A DNA stretch of 51,505 nt from Gammaproteobacteria bacterium (GCA_030123805.1 JASJXV010000006.1:1-51505), one strand, 5' to 3'; shown: positions 28,347 to 37,933, numbered from the stretch's first letter. Numbers and translations are program-made. Notes: generated by a model from the sequence alone, not told the origin.

Positions 28347-29243
28347 TTACTTAAACTCATAGTCATTACAAATTTCTATAAACTGCCTGGCACCGGTGGA
28401 AAGGTGTTTACCCCGTCTGTTGAACAAGCCAAATGTCAGCGGGATTTCTGAAAAAGGTAATGCTGCAAGAGCGACAAAATCAGCGCAATCCGGATGATCG
28501 TCCAGCAATTTACCATCCAGGTAGCTGATACCCATGCCCTGGGAGATAAGTTTGATTCTTAACTTCAGGTCATTAACTTCCCAAATGGTGCCAAAGGTGT
28601 TGCGAAGCTTGTCCAGAGCTGGACGTAGATCAGGGTCATCCAGATGAGAGACGATGAGTGGAACCTTTTGAATACTCGCTTGTGGGTTGCTCTGCAATTC
28701 GGCCAACTGAGGATGTTTTTGGGACACAACCAGTTTTCTTGTGTCTTCAAACAGAGGCATTACATCGAAATAATCGGGCATCAGTTGTTGGAACGGACCA
28801 AATCCCAGTTCCCATAAATCAGATGCAACGGCGGAAATAATTTGCCGGCTGGGCATCACGTCAACTTTCAGGCCAGTGAGTGGATTCAAGGTGTAGTATT
28901 TATTAAGTAAATCATTGGCGTATAGACGACTCACTGTATTGTTAAGTGCCAATACCAGAGTAGAAAGGATACCGTTGCGGATGTGGGTGATATCCGTTAA
29001 GACATTTGTCTCTTCTTTAACGGCCAGTTCAGCATAGTTCAGAAATCTCATTCCCGATTCTGTCAAGGCAAGCGGATTAGTCCTTTCAATTAACAGGGTG
29101 TTAAGTTTTTTTTCAAGATTTGAGATTGTTTGACTAACCGCTGATTGTGTGACGTGAAGTTTTTCCGCGGCCTTGCTGAATCCGCTTTCTTCCCAGACAG
29201 TTTTGAAGGCGCGAATTTCCTGGGTTTCAATGTGTGTTGGCAT
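28347..29243 (-). CDS. LysR-family transcriptional regulator
   Basis: The 298-residue regulator has an N-terminal winged helix (residues 7-65) reading FKTVWEESGFSKAAEKLHVTQSAVSQTISNLEKKL, typical of LysR, and an effector-binding domain (about 90-295). The target is unknown. It lies 35 bases downstream of the M18 aminopeptidase on the same strand and may share its transcript. No LysR-type T-N11-A site could be assigned by eye. Confidence 0.92.
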   Translation of the reverse strand: MPTHIETQEIRAFKTVWEESGFSKAAEKLHVTQSAVSQTISNLEKKLNTLLIERTNPLALTESGMRFLNYAELAVKEETNVLTDITHIRNGILSTLVLALNNTVSRLYANDLLNKYYTLNPLTGLKVDVMPSRQIISAVASDLWELGFGPFQQLMPDYFDVMPLFEDTRKLVVSQKHPQLAELQSNPQASIQKVPLIVSHLDDPDLRPALDKLRNTFGTIWEVNDLKLRIKLISQGMGISYLDGKLLDDHPDCADFVALAALPFSEIPLTFGLFNRRGKHLSTGARQFIEICNDYEFK

Positions 29244-29278
29244 AGCACCAATACCCCTTATGTCTTGCAGTAACCCGG

Positions 29279-30574
29279 TTATAGGCCGTCGGGTAGATCA
29301 GAAAAATTGAAGAATTCCTTGCAAACATCGAAAAGATATTGCGGATCCAGACTGCCGCAAATCTCTCTGATTGAATGCATGGCGAATGTGGCAACTCCTA
29401 TATCCAGCGTGCGAACGCCTATTTCTGCGGCTGTAAGTGGACCGATCGTACTGCCGCACGCCATATCGGATCTGGCAACAAACGATTGCCAGGGAACGCC
29501 AGACTGCTCACACAGCTGCTGGAAAAAAGCAGCTGTCTCACTGTTGGAGGCATATCTCTGATTAGCATTTACTTTTATCACTGGTCCCTGGTTTAATAGT
29601 GGACCATGGTTGGCATCATGCTTATCGGTATAGTTGGGATGAATTCCATGAGCGTTGTCTACAGAAAACAACATAGATTGAGATACACATCGGTGAAATT
29701 CATTTCGGTCGGTCACTATTCGCTCCAAAGTAGACCTCAGGAATGGACCCTGAGCACCAGCTGCTGAGGTACTTCCAACCTCTTCATGATCGTTGCACAC
29801 CAGCAGACAAGAGGTGGTATCCGAAGCTGCGATTAAACTACGCATGCCTGTAAAGCAACTCAAGAGATTATCAAGTCGCGCACTGGCGATAAATTCTCTC
29901 TTGATTCCCGTCATGCACGCAGGTTGGGTATCATAAAAATTTAATTCATAGCTCAGTATTCTCTCGATGTCGTTGATTTGTTTTTTTGCCTGTGCCAGGA
30001 GCAACTTGTTGAAGGCTGGTTTTTCATCAGATTGCATCAGAATCGGCAGAAGGTGAAGCTGCGGATTAACCGAGTGAACGGAGTTTGCGTCACGATCAAG
30101 ATGAATGGCCAGGCTGGGTATTGTCGCCACTGGATCTGTAAAATCAAGCAGACCGCTACGAATTTCTCCGTTCTTGCTGCGATATGATATTCTCCCGGCC
30201 AGTGACAGATCCCGATCAAACCAGGGATTCATCAGCAGGGCTCCATAAACTTCAACGCCTAACTGCAAATAGCCTTTTTTTACTACCACAGGATTTGGTT
30301 TTAATTTCAGGCAGGGACTGTCTGTGTGTGCACCCAGCATTCGAAATCCGGTATTGGACACCGGATCTGAACCCAATGAGAAGGCGATGATGGATGATCC
30401 GTTACGGCTAGTGTAATAACGACTGTTGGAGCGAAGATTCCAGCTTTCAGATTCACGCAGGCATTGAAACCCGGCCTTTTCAAGACGATTTGCCATCTCC
30501 TGGACGGCGTGAAACGGTGTCGGTGACGCATCAAGAAATCTGAGTAGTTGATCATTCAATTGATCTGTGGTCAT
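29279..30574 (-). CDS. M18-family zinc aminopeptidase
   Basis: The 431-residue enzyme is a cytosolic dinuclear-zinc aminopeptidase of the M18 family (ApeB/LAP4 type), which releases N-terminal residues, often acidic ones, as a large tetrahedral oligomer. Signatures are ASPTPFHAVQEMANRLEKAGF at the start, the metal site GAHTDSPCLKLKPNP, the WFDRDLSLAGR motif, NDHEEVGSTSAAGAQGP, SVDNAHGIHPNY, and SDMACGSTIGP..GVRTLDIG near the end. The length is normal. It lies between an Arc-like regulator and a LysR gene on the same strand. Confidence 0.94.
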   Translation of the reverse strand: MTTDQLNDQLLRFLDASPTPFHAVQEMANRLEKAGFQCLRESESWNLRSNSRYYTSRNGSSIIAFSLGSDPVSNTGFRMLGAHTDSPCLKLKPNPVVVKKGYLQLGVEVYGALLMNPWFDRDLSLAGRISYRSKNGEIRSGLLDFTDPVATIPSLAIHLDRDANSVHSVNPQLHLLPILMQSDEKPAFNKLLLAQAKKQINDIERILSYELNFYDTQPACMTGIKREFIASARLDNLLSCFTGMRSLIAASDTTSCLLVCNDHEEVGSTSAAGAQGPFLRSTLERIVTDRNEFHRCVSQSMLFSVDNAHGIHPNYTDKHDANHGPLLNQGPVIKVNANQRYASNSETAAFFQQLCEQSGVPWQSFVARSDMACGSTIGPLTAAEIGVRTLDIGVATFAMHSIREICGSLDPQYLFDVCKEFFNFSDLPDGL

Positions 30575-30630
30575 GGCTGGTTCTCTGTGATATTTGTTAA
30601 GCTAAATCCTGATCAGACAAGGTTTTTCAT

Positions 30631-30963
30631 TTAGTTAGCGAATAGGGAAAGCAACGCCTGCCGTTTTTTTTCCGATAATCGCCTGTAGAAGATGATCAGT
30701 CGTGTTTCGAAAGGGGATAGTTCCTCTTTAAATATCTCTTTATCCGATACAGGAGAAGCTTCATTTATCTGGTTCTTGACCTGATTCCTGGCGTTGGCTT
30801 GTTCTGCCGCGATACTTTCTTCCAGGCGGATTACGATTTCAGAATTCATGCTGCGATGATACCGTCTCGAAAAAGCGGTTATCTCCTCTTTCAGGGACCT
30901 GGGTAATCTGACAACAAATTTGTCAACAGCCTGGTGTGACGTATTCCGGATTGAATTGGGCAT
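30631..30963 (-). CDS. Arc-type ribbon-helix-helix DNA-binding protein
   Basis: The frame opens at 31023, but ATG 30963 begins a more typical product (MPNSIRNTSHQAVDKF), giving 110 residues. Residues about 14-50 match the Arc ribbon-helix-helix fold: DKFVVRLPRSLKEEITAFS, then RSMNSEIVIRLEESI, where the strand residues contact DNA and MNSEI is the Arc-family signature. A Glu/Lys-rich C-terminal helical tail follows. It would bind DNA as a dimer of dimers. Arc-like proteins are found in phages and also as chromosomal regulators. It is divergent from the HDOD kinase gene. Confidence 0.85.
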   Translation of the reverse strand: MPNSIRNTSHQAVDKFVVRLPRSLKEEITAFSRRYHRSMNSEIVIRLEESIAAEQANARNQVKNQINEASPVSDKEIFKEELSPFETRLIIFYRRLSEKKRQALLSLFAN

Positions 30964-31149
30964 TTGAATATTCTTTATTTGGCTGAATGCTGAAACGGGC
31001 CTGAAAATGTATAACGGACTCAATCAGATGGCAACCGTTTTTGCCATTTCGAATAAATTCCATTGATAAATAGGCGTAAGTCATTTATTTTCTACTTTTT
31101 CCGATTATTCACATACAATGCAATGCATGTCTGGCAAGGAGCTAAAGTA

Positions 31150-33273
31150 GTGTTGGTGCGATCAGGTATGCATCTTCTCGGAATACACCAACCCCTGGGG
31201 AAACTCCTGACTCTGGTTGAAAAGGAAAGTTGCAATAGACAGGAGTTGATTGCAACTATTGAATGTGATCCGACGCTTGTGCTTGAATTTATGCGGATAT
31301 CTGCTGAAGATTCGCTGTCAAACTGGCACAAGAATCTGACCATCGAAGCGGCCAAAGCTTTCACAATCACTCTATGTATCGAGACGTTACGCAAACAACC
31401 ATCGAGTAAAGCGCAGCCTCTTATTGAGCAGCTCTGGTTACAGTCAGTCGCCACGGCAGTCACCTGTGAAAGTATAGTGCAAAACCTTGATCAGAAGACC
31501 GGCAGTGATACAGATCCAACACACATTGCTTATTTAACAGGTCTGCTGTCAGCAATGGGTCAAATTCAACTACTTTCCAGTGAGGGTGAAGCCTACCAGG
31601 AATTTCTAAAGGCTCACACAGCAAACCAGGTCTCCGGAATATCCGAACAAGAATTGATTGAAGAAGCGGAACAATTTGGCAAGAACAGATTTGAGTTAAC
31701 CGCTGATTTTATCGATTCTATCGACAGCGACGCATTGGTATCTGAAGCTATTCGCTTTCACTATCTCCCCGTGGACTCATTAATTGATTCACATTGGCTT
31801 GTTAGATCTCTTGCGCTGGCACGAATTATCTCACCAATGCTGAAATCAGCCAGTCACAGGTTAACCGATGATTGCTATCACAAGTCATATGCTTTGCTGG
31901 GCTTTGAAAGAAGTCAGCTTGATAGAATTGTTGCAGGCGCACATGACCGTCTGACTTTGATTAAACTCGAATTGGGGATTCCCGAAACCAGGAGTTCTCT
32001 GGATGATGTGCAGAAGGCGCCAGAAGCCCTGGCTACCTTCAGAGAGTCAGTTAGCGATGCAAGTGTAATTAGCGTCATTCAGGGCTACCTGGAACGTCAA
32101 GAAACCGCATCAGACTGGTGGGCTAGTGTTGAAAAATTTGCGCGGCTGATGTTTGGTCTCAAAAACTGCTTTTTGTTCGAATTCAACAGACACCATCAGG
32201 TGTTAATGGCAAGTGATTTTTGTGCCAGTGTTTCCGGGTTTAGTGTATCGGTTGAAGCCGCACAAAGCATTCTTGCGCGTTGTGTGCAAGAAAGACGAAT
32301 TGTGAGCAGCAATGAACTACCGGATTTGCCGATTGTTGATCGACAGTTATCACGACTGGCAGGGGGGCAGGGTCTTGTATGTATCCCCCTGAGCAAAGAG
32401 TCGGAAATAAACGCCGTATTGGTATGTGGTACGGGTGAAGACTCGGGCTTGCATTTATTAACTAACACAAACTTGATGGCGCTATTTTCTGATTTGATCA
32501 TCAGGCAATACCAGGAGCATGTGTTGGCGGAAAAAGTCGCAGAAGAGAAAGGACCAAGCATAGATTTGGACTACTATCAGAGGCGTGCAAGGGAAGTAGC
32601 CCATGAGATCAATAACCCACTCAGTATAGTTCAGAATTACATGAAGATTTTGTCTTTAAAACTGGATGAAGAATCTTCGGTTCAGGAAGATCTGGAGACT
32701 ATTAGTGAGGAAATTAGCAGAATTTCGGGGATAGTGCAGAAATTTACAGAATTGGGCACTGACAGTGATCCAGGCAAGGGAATGGCAGACATCAATGAAA
32801 TAGTTAGTGATATCGTAAGTGTATTTAAGGGGGCATCGCCTGAAACAAAGTTTGTTCTACAGTTGGATGATGTGGTGCCGAGGCTGAATCAGAGCAGAGA
32901 CGCTATCAAGCAAATCCTGGTGAACCTCCTCAGAAATAGTGTGGAAGCACTCGACGAAAGTGGATGCATCGTGATCGGAACCTCAAGTCCTGTAAACGTT
33001 GGTGGTGAACTGTTTGTGGAAATTATGATATCGGATGATGGCCCGGGAATTCCGCAAGCGGTTGCAGCCAAACTATTTCAAGAGGTGGCCTCTGAGAAGG
33101 GCTTCGAACACCAGGGATTAGGTTTGAGTATAGTCAAGCAGCTGGTTGACGAGATGAACGGCGTAATTACGTGTCGCAGCAGGCGAGGGAAAGGGACAGA
33201 TTTTCAGATCCTGATACCTCAAATTTCCGTTGAATCAACAAATAGCACGAGTAAATCAAAAGACACTGTATAA
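31150..33273 (+). CDS. HDOD-GAF-like sensor histidine kinase
   Basis: The frame is open from 31063. I prefer GTG at 31150 because AAGGAG lies eight bases upstream, giving 707 residues. Domains are an N-terminal HDOD-like region (about 10-270), a GAF-like region (about 310-450) and a kinase core. His485 lies in the H box AREVAHEINNPLS; the ATPase motifs are NLLRNSVEAL (N), DDGPGIP (G1) and GLGLSIV (G2). There is no membrane segment, so it senses inside the cell. The next gene starts 16 bases later and encodes a receiver protein, its likely partner. Confidence 0.88.
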   Translation: MLVRSGMHLLGIHQPLGKLLTLVEKESCNRQELIATIECDPTLVLEFMRISAEDSLSNWHKNLTIEAAKAFTITLCIETLRKQPSSKAQPLIEQLWLQSVATAVTCESIVQNLDQKTGSDTDPTHIAYLTGLLSAMGQIQLLSSEGEAYQEFLKAHTANQVSGISEQELIEEAEQFGKNRFELTADFIDSIDSDALVSEAIRFHYLPVDSLIDSHWLVRSLALARIISPMLKSASHRLTDDCYHKSYALLGFERSQLDRIVAGAHDRLTLIKLELGIPETRSSLDDVQKAPEALATFRESVSDASVISVIQGYLERQETASDWWASVEKFARLMFGLKNCFLFEFNRHHQVLMASDFCASVSGFSVSVEAAQSILARCVQERRIVSSNELPDLPIVDRQLSRLAGGQGLVCIPLSKESEINAVLVCGTGEDSGLHLLTNTNLMALFSDLIIRQYQEHVLAEKVAEEKGPSIDLDYYQRRAREVAHEINNPLSIVQNYMKILSLKLDEESSVQEDLETISEEISRISGIVQKFTELGTDSDPGKGMADINEIVSDIVSVFKGASPETKFVLQLDDVVPRLNQSRDAIKQILVNLLRNSVEALDESGCIVIGTSSPVNVGGELFVEIMISDDGPGIPQAVAAKLFQEVASEKGFEHQGLGLSIVKQLVDEMNGVITCRSRRGKGTDFQILIPQISVESTNSTSKSKDTV

Positions 33274-33289
33274 AAAAGGTACCGGGACA

Positions 33290-35434
33290 ATGAAACAACC
33301 AGATGCAGCAGTGACATCAGCAAGAGTTCTGATTGTTGATGATGAGCAAATTCAGCTAGAGAGTCTGAAGAAAATGGTTGCTCTTTCAGGATACCAGGTT
33401 GAAGCTGCCGCCAGTGGCATGGATGCCATTGATTTTCTGAAAAACGACACATTTGACGTGATGTTGTTGGACCTGAAAATGCCGGATATGTCAGGTTACA
33501 ACATCATCGATTTCGTAAAGGAAAACGAAATTGAAGTAAAAATCATCGTAGTAAGTGGAGAGTCGAATTTTGATGCGGTGACCACAGCACTTAGACTGGG
33601 AGCCTATGATTTCATCAGGAAGCCTTACGTTGCTGATGAATTGCTCTCAACCATGAAAAATGCAGCACACAAAAAACAGCTGGAGGTTGCAAATAGTAAG
33701 ATTCGGCAGAAACTCGAAGAGTCCGAATATCTACACAGGTTTATCGTTGCTAACTCTCCGGATGTGGTATTCATGTTAAATACAGATGGCAGGTTTACCT
33801 TTTTAAATGACACCATCTATTCACTGTTGGGCTATGATAAAAATGAACTCATTGGTGAACATTACTCGGTGATTGTTGCCGATGGGAGTTCCGACCAGGC
33901 AAGATACGTGTTTATGGAACGCCGTTCTGACGATCGCAAATCCAGGCATGTAGAACTCAAATTCAAGTGCAAGGATCAGGCGGAGTATCGGTATTTTGAT
34001 ACCAGCTCAATGTCTGTCGAGATGATGGATTCCAAAGACGCGAATTCCGATGCGAGAGTAAAAGGAACCTATGGCGTCGCCAGGGATATAACGGAGCGAA
34101 AGCAAGCGGAAGAACTGATCAAATTTCAAGCCTATCATGACCTGCTAACACGCTTGCCAAATCGCACGCTTCTGGAAGACCGATTATCCTTGGCAATCAT
34201 GCAGGCTAGTAGAAACAAACAAAAACTCGCAGTCATGTTTTTGGATCTGGATCGATTTAAGTGGGTTAACGATACACTGGGTCACACCATAGGAGATCGA
34301 CTTTTGCAAGCTGTTGGTCAACGTCTCGAGAATTGTTTGCGAAAGGGTGACACCCTGGCAAGGTTTGGAGGCGATGAGTTTGCGCTGGTGTTGCCGCAGA
34401 TTCAAAACCAAAATGATGCCGTAATTATTGCAGAAAAAATATTGAACGAATTGAAAGAGCCATTTGATGTTGATGATCATGAGCTATATGTGACAAGCAG
34501 TATTGGCATAGCTATTTACCCTGAAGCGGGTGAAACCATGGATGCCCTCATCCGGAGTGCCGATTTGGCGATGTACTATATCAAGGAGCGAAGCAAGAAT
34601 GGTTATCAGTTTTTTGACGAGCAGATAAGTGCACTTACCAACTCACGCTTGACTCTTGAGCGAGAACTCCGAAAAGCAATGACAGACGGGCAATTACGGG
34701 TCTGTTATCAGCCGCAAGTCAAAGCTGAGACGGAAGAAATTGTCGGCTTCGAAGCGCTGGTTCGCTGGCAACATCCGGAGAAGGGTGTGATTTTCCCGGG
34801 CGATTTTATCCAGCTTGCGGAGGAAACAGGTCTTATTCTGCCGCTTGGTAAGCAGGTGCTGGAAACGGCCTGTGCTGATTTGTCCCAGTGGCGTAGTGAA
34901 GGTCTGGGCGATATCAGAATCTCCATAAACTTCAGCGCGGTGCAGGTAGATCAGGATGACTTCATTGAGAACATTGTTGCGGTGCTGGAGAAGTATAAAA
35001 TCCCCGCTAGTTGCCTGGAGGTTGAGATTACAGAAAATGTCATTATGAGAGATATGGCCCATGTAATTCAGAAGCTCAGGCGTCTAACACAGCTGGGCAT
35101 TAAAATTGCAATTGATGATTTCGGCACCGGCTATTCATCCCTTAGTTACCTGCAACAGTTTCCCATCAGCACGCTTAAAATAGACAGATCATTTGTGAGC
35201 TCAATTCATGTCAGTGAAGGTGGAACCAGTATCGTCGATGCTATTGTGGCTATGGCAAAAGGCTTGAAATTGAACATGATTGCTGAAGGTGTGGAGAATC
35301 TAGCACAACTGGAGTATCTGAAAGAGTTGGGTTGCCATGAGATGCAGGGCTATCTGTTCGGCAGAGCAGAAAGCGCAGAAACGACAAAAAAGCTGCTAAT
35401 GGCTGGCCTGGGACACACTGCCTCAATTGCCTGA
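33290..35434 (+). CDS. Response regulator with PAS, GGDEF and EAL domains
   Basis: ATG 33290 (after ACCGGGACA) gives 714 residues; the upstream extension overlaps the kinase gene and has no homology. Domains: receiver (about 10-130, Asp61 in MLLDLKMPDMSG), PAS (about 150-270), GGDEF (about 285-445) with intact GGDEF at 360-364 preceded by an RKGD I-site, and EAL (about 465-710) with EAL at 488-490, DDFGTGYSSLSYLQQFP and AEGVE. Both cyclase and phosphodiesterase motifs look active. It is the probable output of the upstream kinase, linking phosphorylation to cyclic di-GMP. Confidence 0.95.
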   Translation: MKQPDAAVTSARVLIVDDEQIQLESLKKMVALSGYQVEAAASGMDAIDFLKNDTFDVMLLDLKMPDMSGYNIIDFVKENEIEVKIIVVSGESNFDAVTTALRLGAYDFIRKPYVADELLSTMKNAAHKKQLEVANSKIRQKLEESEYLHRFIVANSPDVVFMLNTDGRFTFLNDTIYSLLGYDKNELIGEHYSVIVADGSSDQARYVFMERRSDDRKSRHVELKFKCKDQAEYRYFDTSSMSVEMMDSKDANSDARVKGTYGVARDITERKQAEELIKFQAYHDLLTRLPNRTLLEDRLSLAIMQASRNKQKLAVMFLDLDRFKWVNDTLGHTIGDRLLQAVGQRLENCLRKGDTLARFGGDEFALVLPQIQNQNDAVIIAEKILNELKEPFDVDDHELYVTSSIGIAIYPEAGETMDALIRSADLAMYYIKERSKNGYQFFDEQISALTNSRLTLERELRKAMTDGQLRVCYQPQVKAETEEIVGFEALVRWQHPEKGVIFPGDFIQLAEETGLILPLGKQVLETACADLSQWRSEGLGDIRISINFSAVQVDQDDFIENIVAVLEKYKIPASCLEVEITENVIMRDMAHVIQKLRRLTQLGIKIAIDDFGTGYSSLSYLQQFPISTLKIDRSFVSSIHVSEGGTSIVDAIVAMAKGLKLNMIAEGVENLAQLEYLKELGCHEMQGYLFGRAESAETTKKLLMAGLGHTASIA

Positions 35435-35474
35435 GCAGCGTAATCCCGGCATCAGAACCGTCTTATTTGAGGAT

Positions 35475-35503
35475 TTGACCTGAACCGACTGTTAAACTAG
35501 AAT
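35475..35503 (+). promoter_or_regulatory. Sigma-70-type promoter before the SAM-II leader
   Basis: TTGACC (35475-35480) and TAGAAT (35498-35503) are 17 bases apart. The predicted start near 35510 lies a few bases before the first stem of the riboswitch, so the aptamer would be at the very 5' end of the transcript. Confidence 0.65.
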
Positions 35504-35514
35504 GGCATCCAGGT

Positions 35515-35570
35515 AGAGCGCCGATTTGTAATCAGCTTGCGGGCGCTATAGAAATACAGCTAAAGAGATC
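35515..35570 (+). promoter_or_regulatory. SAM-II riboswitch aptamer
   Basis: P1 is AGCGCC (35517-35522) with GGCGCT (35542-35547). The loop begins GATTT, as in the SAM-II consensus, and contains ATC (35531-35533) and TTGC (35537-35540). The 3' tail reads ATAGAAATACAGCTAAAG; its GC pairs with the loop's GC and its GAT (35567-35569) with ATC, rebuilding the H-type pseudoknot. Core sequences match the known metX SAM-II RNA (GATTT ... TTGC ... AGCTAAA). It lies upstream of a methionine-pathway PLP enzyme. SAM binding should lower expression. Confidence 0.88.
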
Positions 35571-35621
35571 AAAACCTGCTTTAGCTAAACCGATTTTGGA
35601 AAGCTGAACAGGTTTTTTTTT
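35571..35621 (+). terminator. Riboswitch-controlled intrinsic terminator
   Basis: AAAACCTG (35571-35578) pairs with CAGGTTTT (35609-35616), extended by TTTAGCT (35580-35586) with AGCTGAA (35602-35608) past a bulged C. Nine T follow (35613-35621). CTTTAGCT (35579-35586) in its 5' arm is also perfectly complementary to AGCTAAAG (35558-35565) inside the aptamer, so the two structures are mutually exclusive. This is the layout of a transcription-attenuation platform. Confidence 0.85.
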
Positions 35622-35663
35622 GCGCCATTTAATGTGCGGTTTGTTAGAAGAGGGAGGCTCATC

Positions 35664-36899
35664 ATGGGCGGATCAGGTTTCACATCAAAGATATTACATG
35701 CCGATCGTAGAGGAGGAGTCGAGCATGGTTCAATTCATAAGCCCGTTCACACCGCAGTTACATTTGCTTATGCAGACGCCAGGGAACTTGCTCAAGTGTT
35801 TCAGGGGAAGACGCCGGGATTCTCGTATGGTCGTCAGGTCAACCCCACAGTAGATGCCTTACAGAAAAAAATAAGTCTTATGGAGAGCGGGATTGATACC
35901 GCAGCATTCGCCACTGGTATGGCCGCGATTGGGACCACGGTGTTTTCCCTGCTCAGACAAGGTGATCACCTGATTAGCAGTACATTTTTATTTGGTAATA
36001 CCCATAGTCTGTTCAATTCATTTGCCAATCAGGGCATAGAGGTGACTTTTGTTGATGCCACAGACGTTAACTGTGTTCAAGCGGCTATACGCGAGAATAC
36101 ACGCATGGTATTTGTTGAGACCATTGCGAATCCTCGTACTCAGGTTGCGGATCTGGTCAACATCGGAGATCTATGCGGGCAACGCGATATTGTCTATGTA
36201 GTTGACAATACCCTGACGACTCCCTATCTGTTTCAAGCTGTCGACGCCAAGGCCAGCCTGGTCGTTAATTCACTGACCAAGTACATTGGAGGTCATGCCA
36301 ATGCGCTGGGGGGTGCAGTGACGGAACTGGGCAACTTTGACTGGAGCCGCTTCCCTAATATTCACGCTGCCTATCAAAAAGGCGATGTCTCAAGATGGGG
36401 CATTACCCAGATCAAAAAGAAAGGTCTGCGAGACTTCGGTGCGACATTGGGACCCGAGGCGGCTCACCATATTTCTATCGGGGCTGATACACTGGCACTG
36501 CGAATGGAAAAAGCCTGTTCCAATGCGAGCAGTCTCACAAACTATCTGGTAAACCATCCAAAGGTGAAGAAAATTTACCATCCGGGGCAGCCAGATCACC
36601 CACAACATGACCGGGCAGATAAATTATTCAGACACCCAGGAGCACTATTCAGTATTGAGTTGGATGACTCACTGGATTGCTTTGATTTTCTGAATGCAAT
36701 GGACCTGGTTATCTGTACCAGTAACCTGGGAGATACCCGCTCATTGGGTATCCCGGTCGCGCATTCGATCTATTATGAGATGGGGGCGGAAAGACGTGCT
36801 GCAATGGGGATTGCTGATTCGTTGGTCAGATTCTCGATAGGTATTGAAGATATTGATGATCTGCTGGCTGATTTCGAGCAAGCACTATCCTGGCAGTAA
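35664..36899 (+). CDS. PLP-dependent cystathionine gamma-synthase / O-acylhomoserine sulfhydrylase family enzyme
   Basis: ATG 35664 has a strong AGGGAGG seven bases upstream; the frame opens at GTG 35634, nearer the terminator. The 411-residue enzyme belongs to the Cys/Met-metabolism PLP family: SIHKPVHTAVTFAY, YGRQVNPTVDALQKKI, FATGMAAI, VDNTLTTPYLFQ, and the PLP lysine in VVNSLTKYIGGHANALGG. Members convert activated homoserine to homocysteine or cystathionine. The SAM-II riboswitch just upstream indicates a methionine-biosynthetic role. metZ/metY is possible, but subfamily assignment needs alignment. Confidence 0.88.
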   Translation: MGGSGFTSKILHADRRGGVEHGSIHKPVHTAVTFAYADARELAQVFQGKTPGFSYGRQVNPTVDALQKKISLMESGIDTAAFATGMAAIGTTVFSLLRQGDHLISSTFLFGNTHSLFNSFANQGIEVTFVDATDVNCVQAAIRENTRMVFVETIANPRTQVADLVNIGDLCGQRDIVYVVDNTLTTPYLFQAVDAKASLVVNSLTKYIGGHANALGGAVTELGNFDWSRFPNIHAAYQKGDVSRWGITQIKKKGLRDFGATLGPEAAHHISIGADTLALRMEKACSNASSLTNYLVNHPKVKKIYHPGQPDHPQHDRADKLFRHPGALFSIELDDSLDCFDFLNAMDLVICTSNLGDTRSLGIPVAHSIYYEMGAERRAAMGIADSLVRFSIGIEDIDDLLADFEQALSWQ

Positions 36900-36984
36900 T
36901 CGACACCTTTTGGTTTCGTGCCGAGGAAAATTTAGGCTAAACTGTATTCTTTTTTTACCAGCCAAATCGAAACAGAGGTTCCCA

Positions 36985-37905
36985 ATGTCCACTGCGCTAA
37001 TGTCAACTGACCTGCCGTTAAAAAACAAGCGAACGGGTAAAGTGAGAGATTTGTATGATCTAAAACTGAAAGATGGATCGGATGGTATTTTGATAATTGC
37101 AACGGACCGTGTCAGCGCATTCGATGTCGTATTGGCCAACGGAATTCCGGGCAAAGGTGTCGTTCTCACACAAATCTCAAAATTCTGGTTTGATTTTTTT
37201 CAGGATGATGTAAGGCATCATTTGATATCAATGGATCCAGCGGACATAGAGGCGCTGTCCGATGCACAAACCAATAGTTTGATCGGCAGGATCATGATTT
37301 GTCGGAAGACAGAAGTTGTGCCTGTTGAGTGTATTGTGAGGGGTTACCTGACTGGAAGTGGTTGGTTGGACTATCAAAAAAACGGCAAACTTTGTGGCAT
37401 TGATCTGCCGTCAGGAATGGTGAATAGCGACAAAATTGAACAACCCATATTCACACCATCGACCAAAGCCGATACTGGCCATGATGAAAATATCAGCTTT
37501 GAAGAAGCCTGCGAAGTGGCTGGTGCGAGTCTCATGCAGCAAATTAAGGAGCTGTCTCTGCATATTTACACTAGAGCGAGGGACTACGCGGCCGAAAAGG
37601 GAATAATTATCGCCGATACCAAGTTCGAATTCGGCATACTGGCGGGTGAACCCATTCTCATTGACGAAGTACTCACGCCGGATAGCTCCAGATTTTGGCC
37701 AGCCGCTGAGTGGCAGGCGGGGCGCGAGCAGAACAGCTTCGATAAACAATACATAAGGAATTATCTGCTTGAACTTGTTGCAGTCGGGGATTGGGATAAG
37801 CAATATCCTGGTCCATCTCTACCAGAGGATGTGATAAACAACAGTCTGGAACGTTATCTGGGAGCCCATAAGCGCTTAACCGGGAATGAGCTGGATATCC
37901 ATTGA
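36985..37905 (+). CDS. purC: Phosphoribosylaminoimidazole-succinocarboxamide synthase
   Basis: SAICAR synthase joins CAIR and aspartate with ATP in purine synthesis. ATG 36985 follows ACAGAGG and begins MSTALMSTDLPL; the frame runs back to 36844 into the preceding gene. The 306 residues fit the longer SAICAR synthase type. Motifs include GKVRDLYDL, TDRVSAFDVVL, ECIVRGYLTGSGW, ADTGHDENISFEEA, IADTKFEFG and DEVLTPDSSRFWP. It lies 85 bases after the sulfhydrylase and converges on msrA. Confidence 0.97.
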   Translation: MSTALMSTDLPLKNKRTGKVRDLYDLKLKDGSDGILIIATDRVSAFDVVLANGIPGKGVVLTQISKFWFDFFQDDVRHHLISMDPADIEALSDAQTNSLIGRIMICRKTEVVPVECIVRGYLTGSGWLDYQKNGKLCGIDLPSGMVNSDKIEQPIFTPSTKADTGHDENISFEEACEVAGASLMQQIKELSLHIYTRARDYAAEKGIIIADTKFEFGILAGEPILIDEVLTPDSSRFWPAAEWQAGREQNSFDKQYIRNYLLELVAVGDWDKQYPGPSLPEDVINNSLERYLGAHKRLTGNELDIH

Positions 37906-37933
37906 TTCAGGGCATCGCCCATGGAACGGAAAG

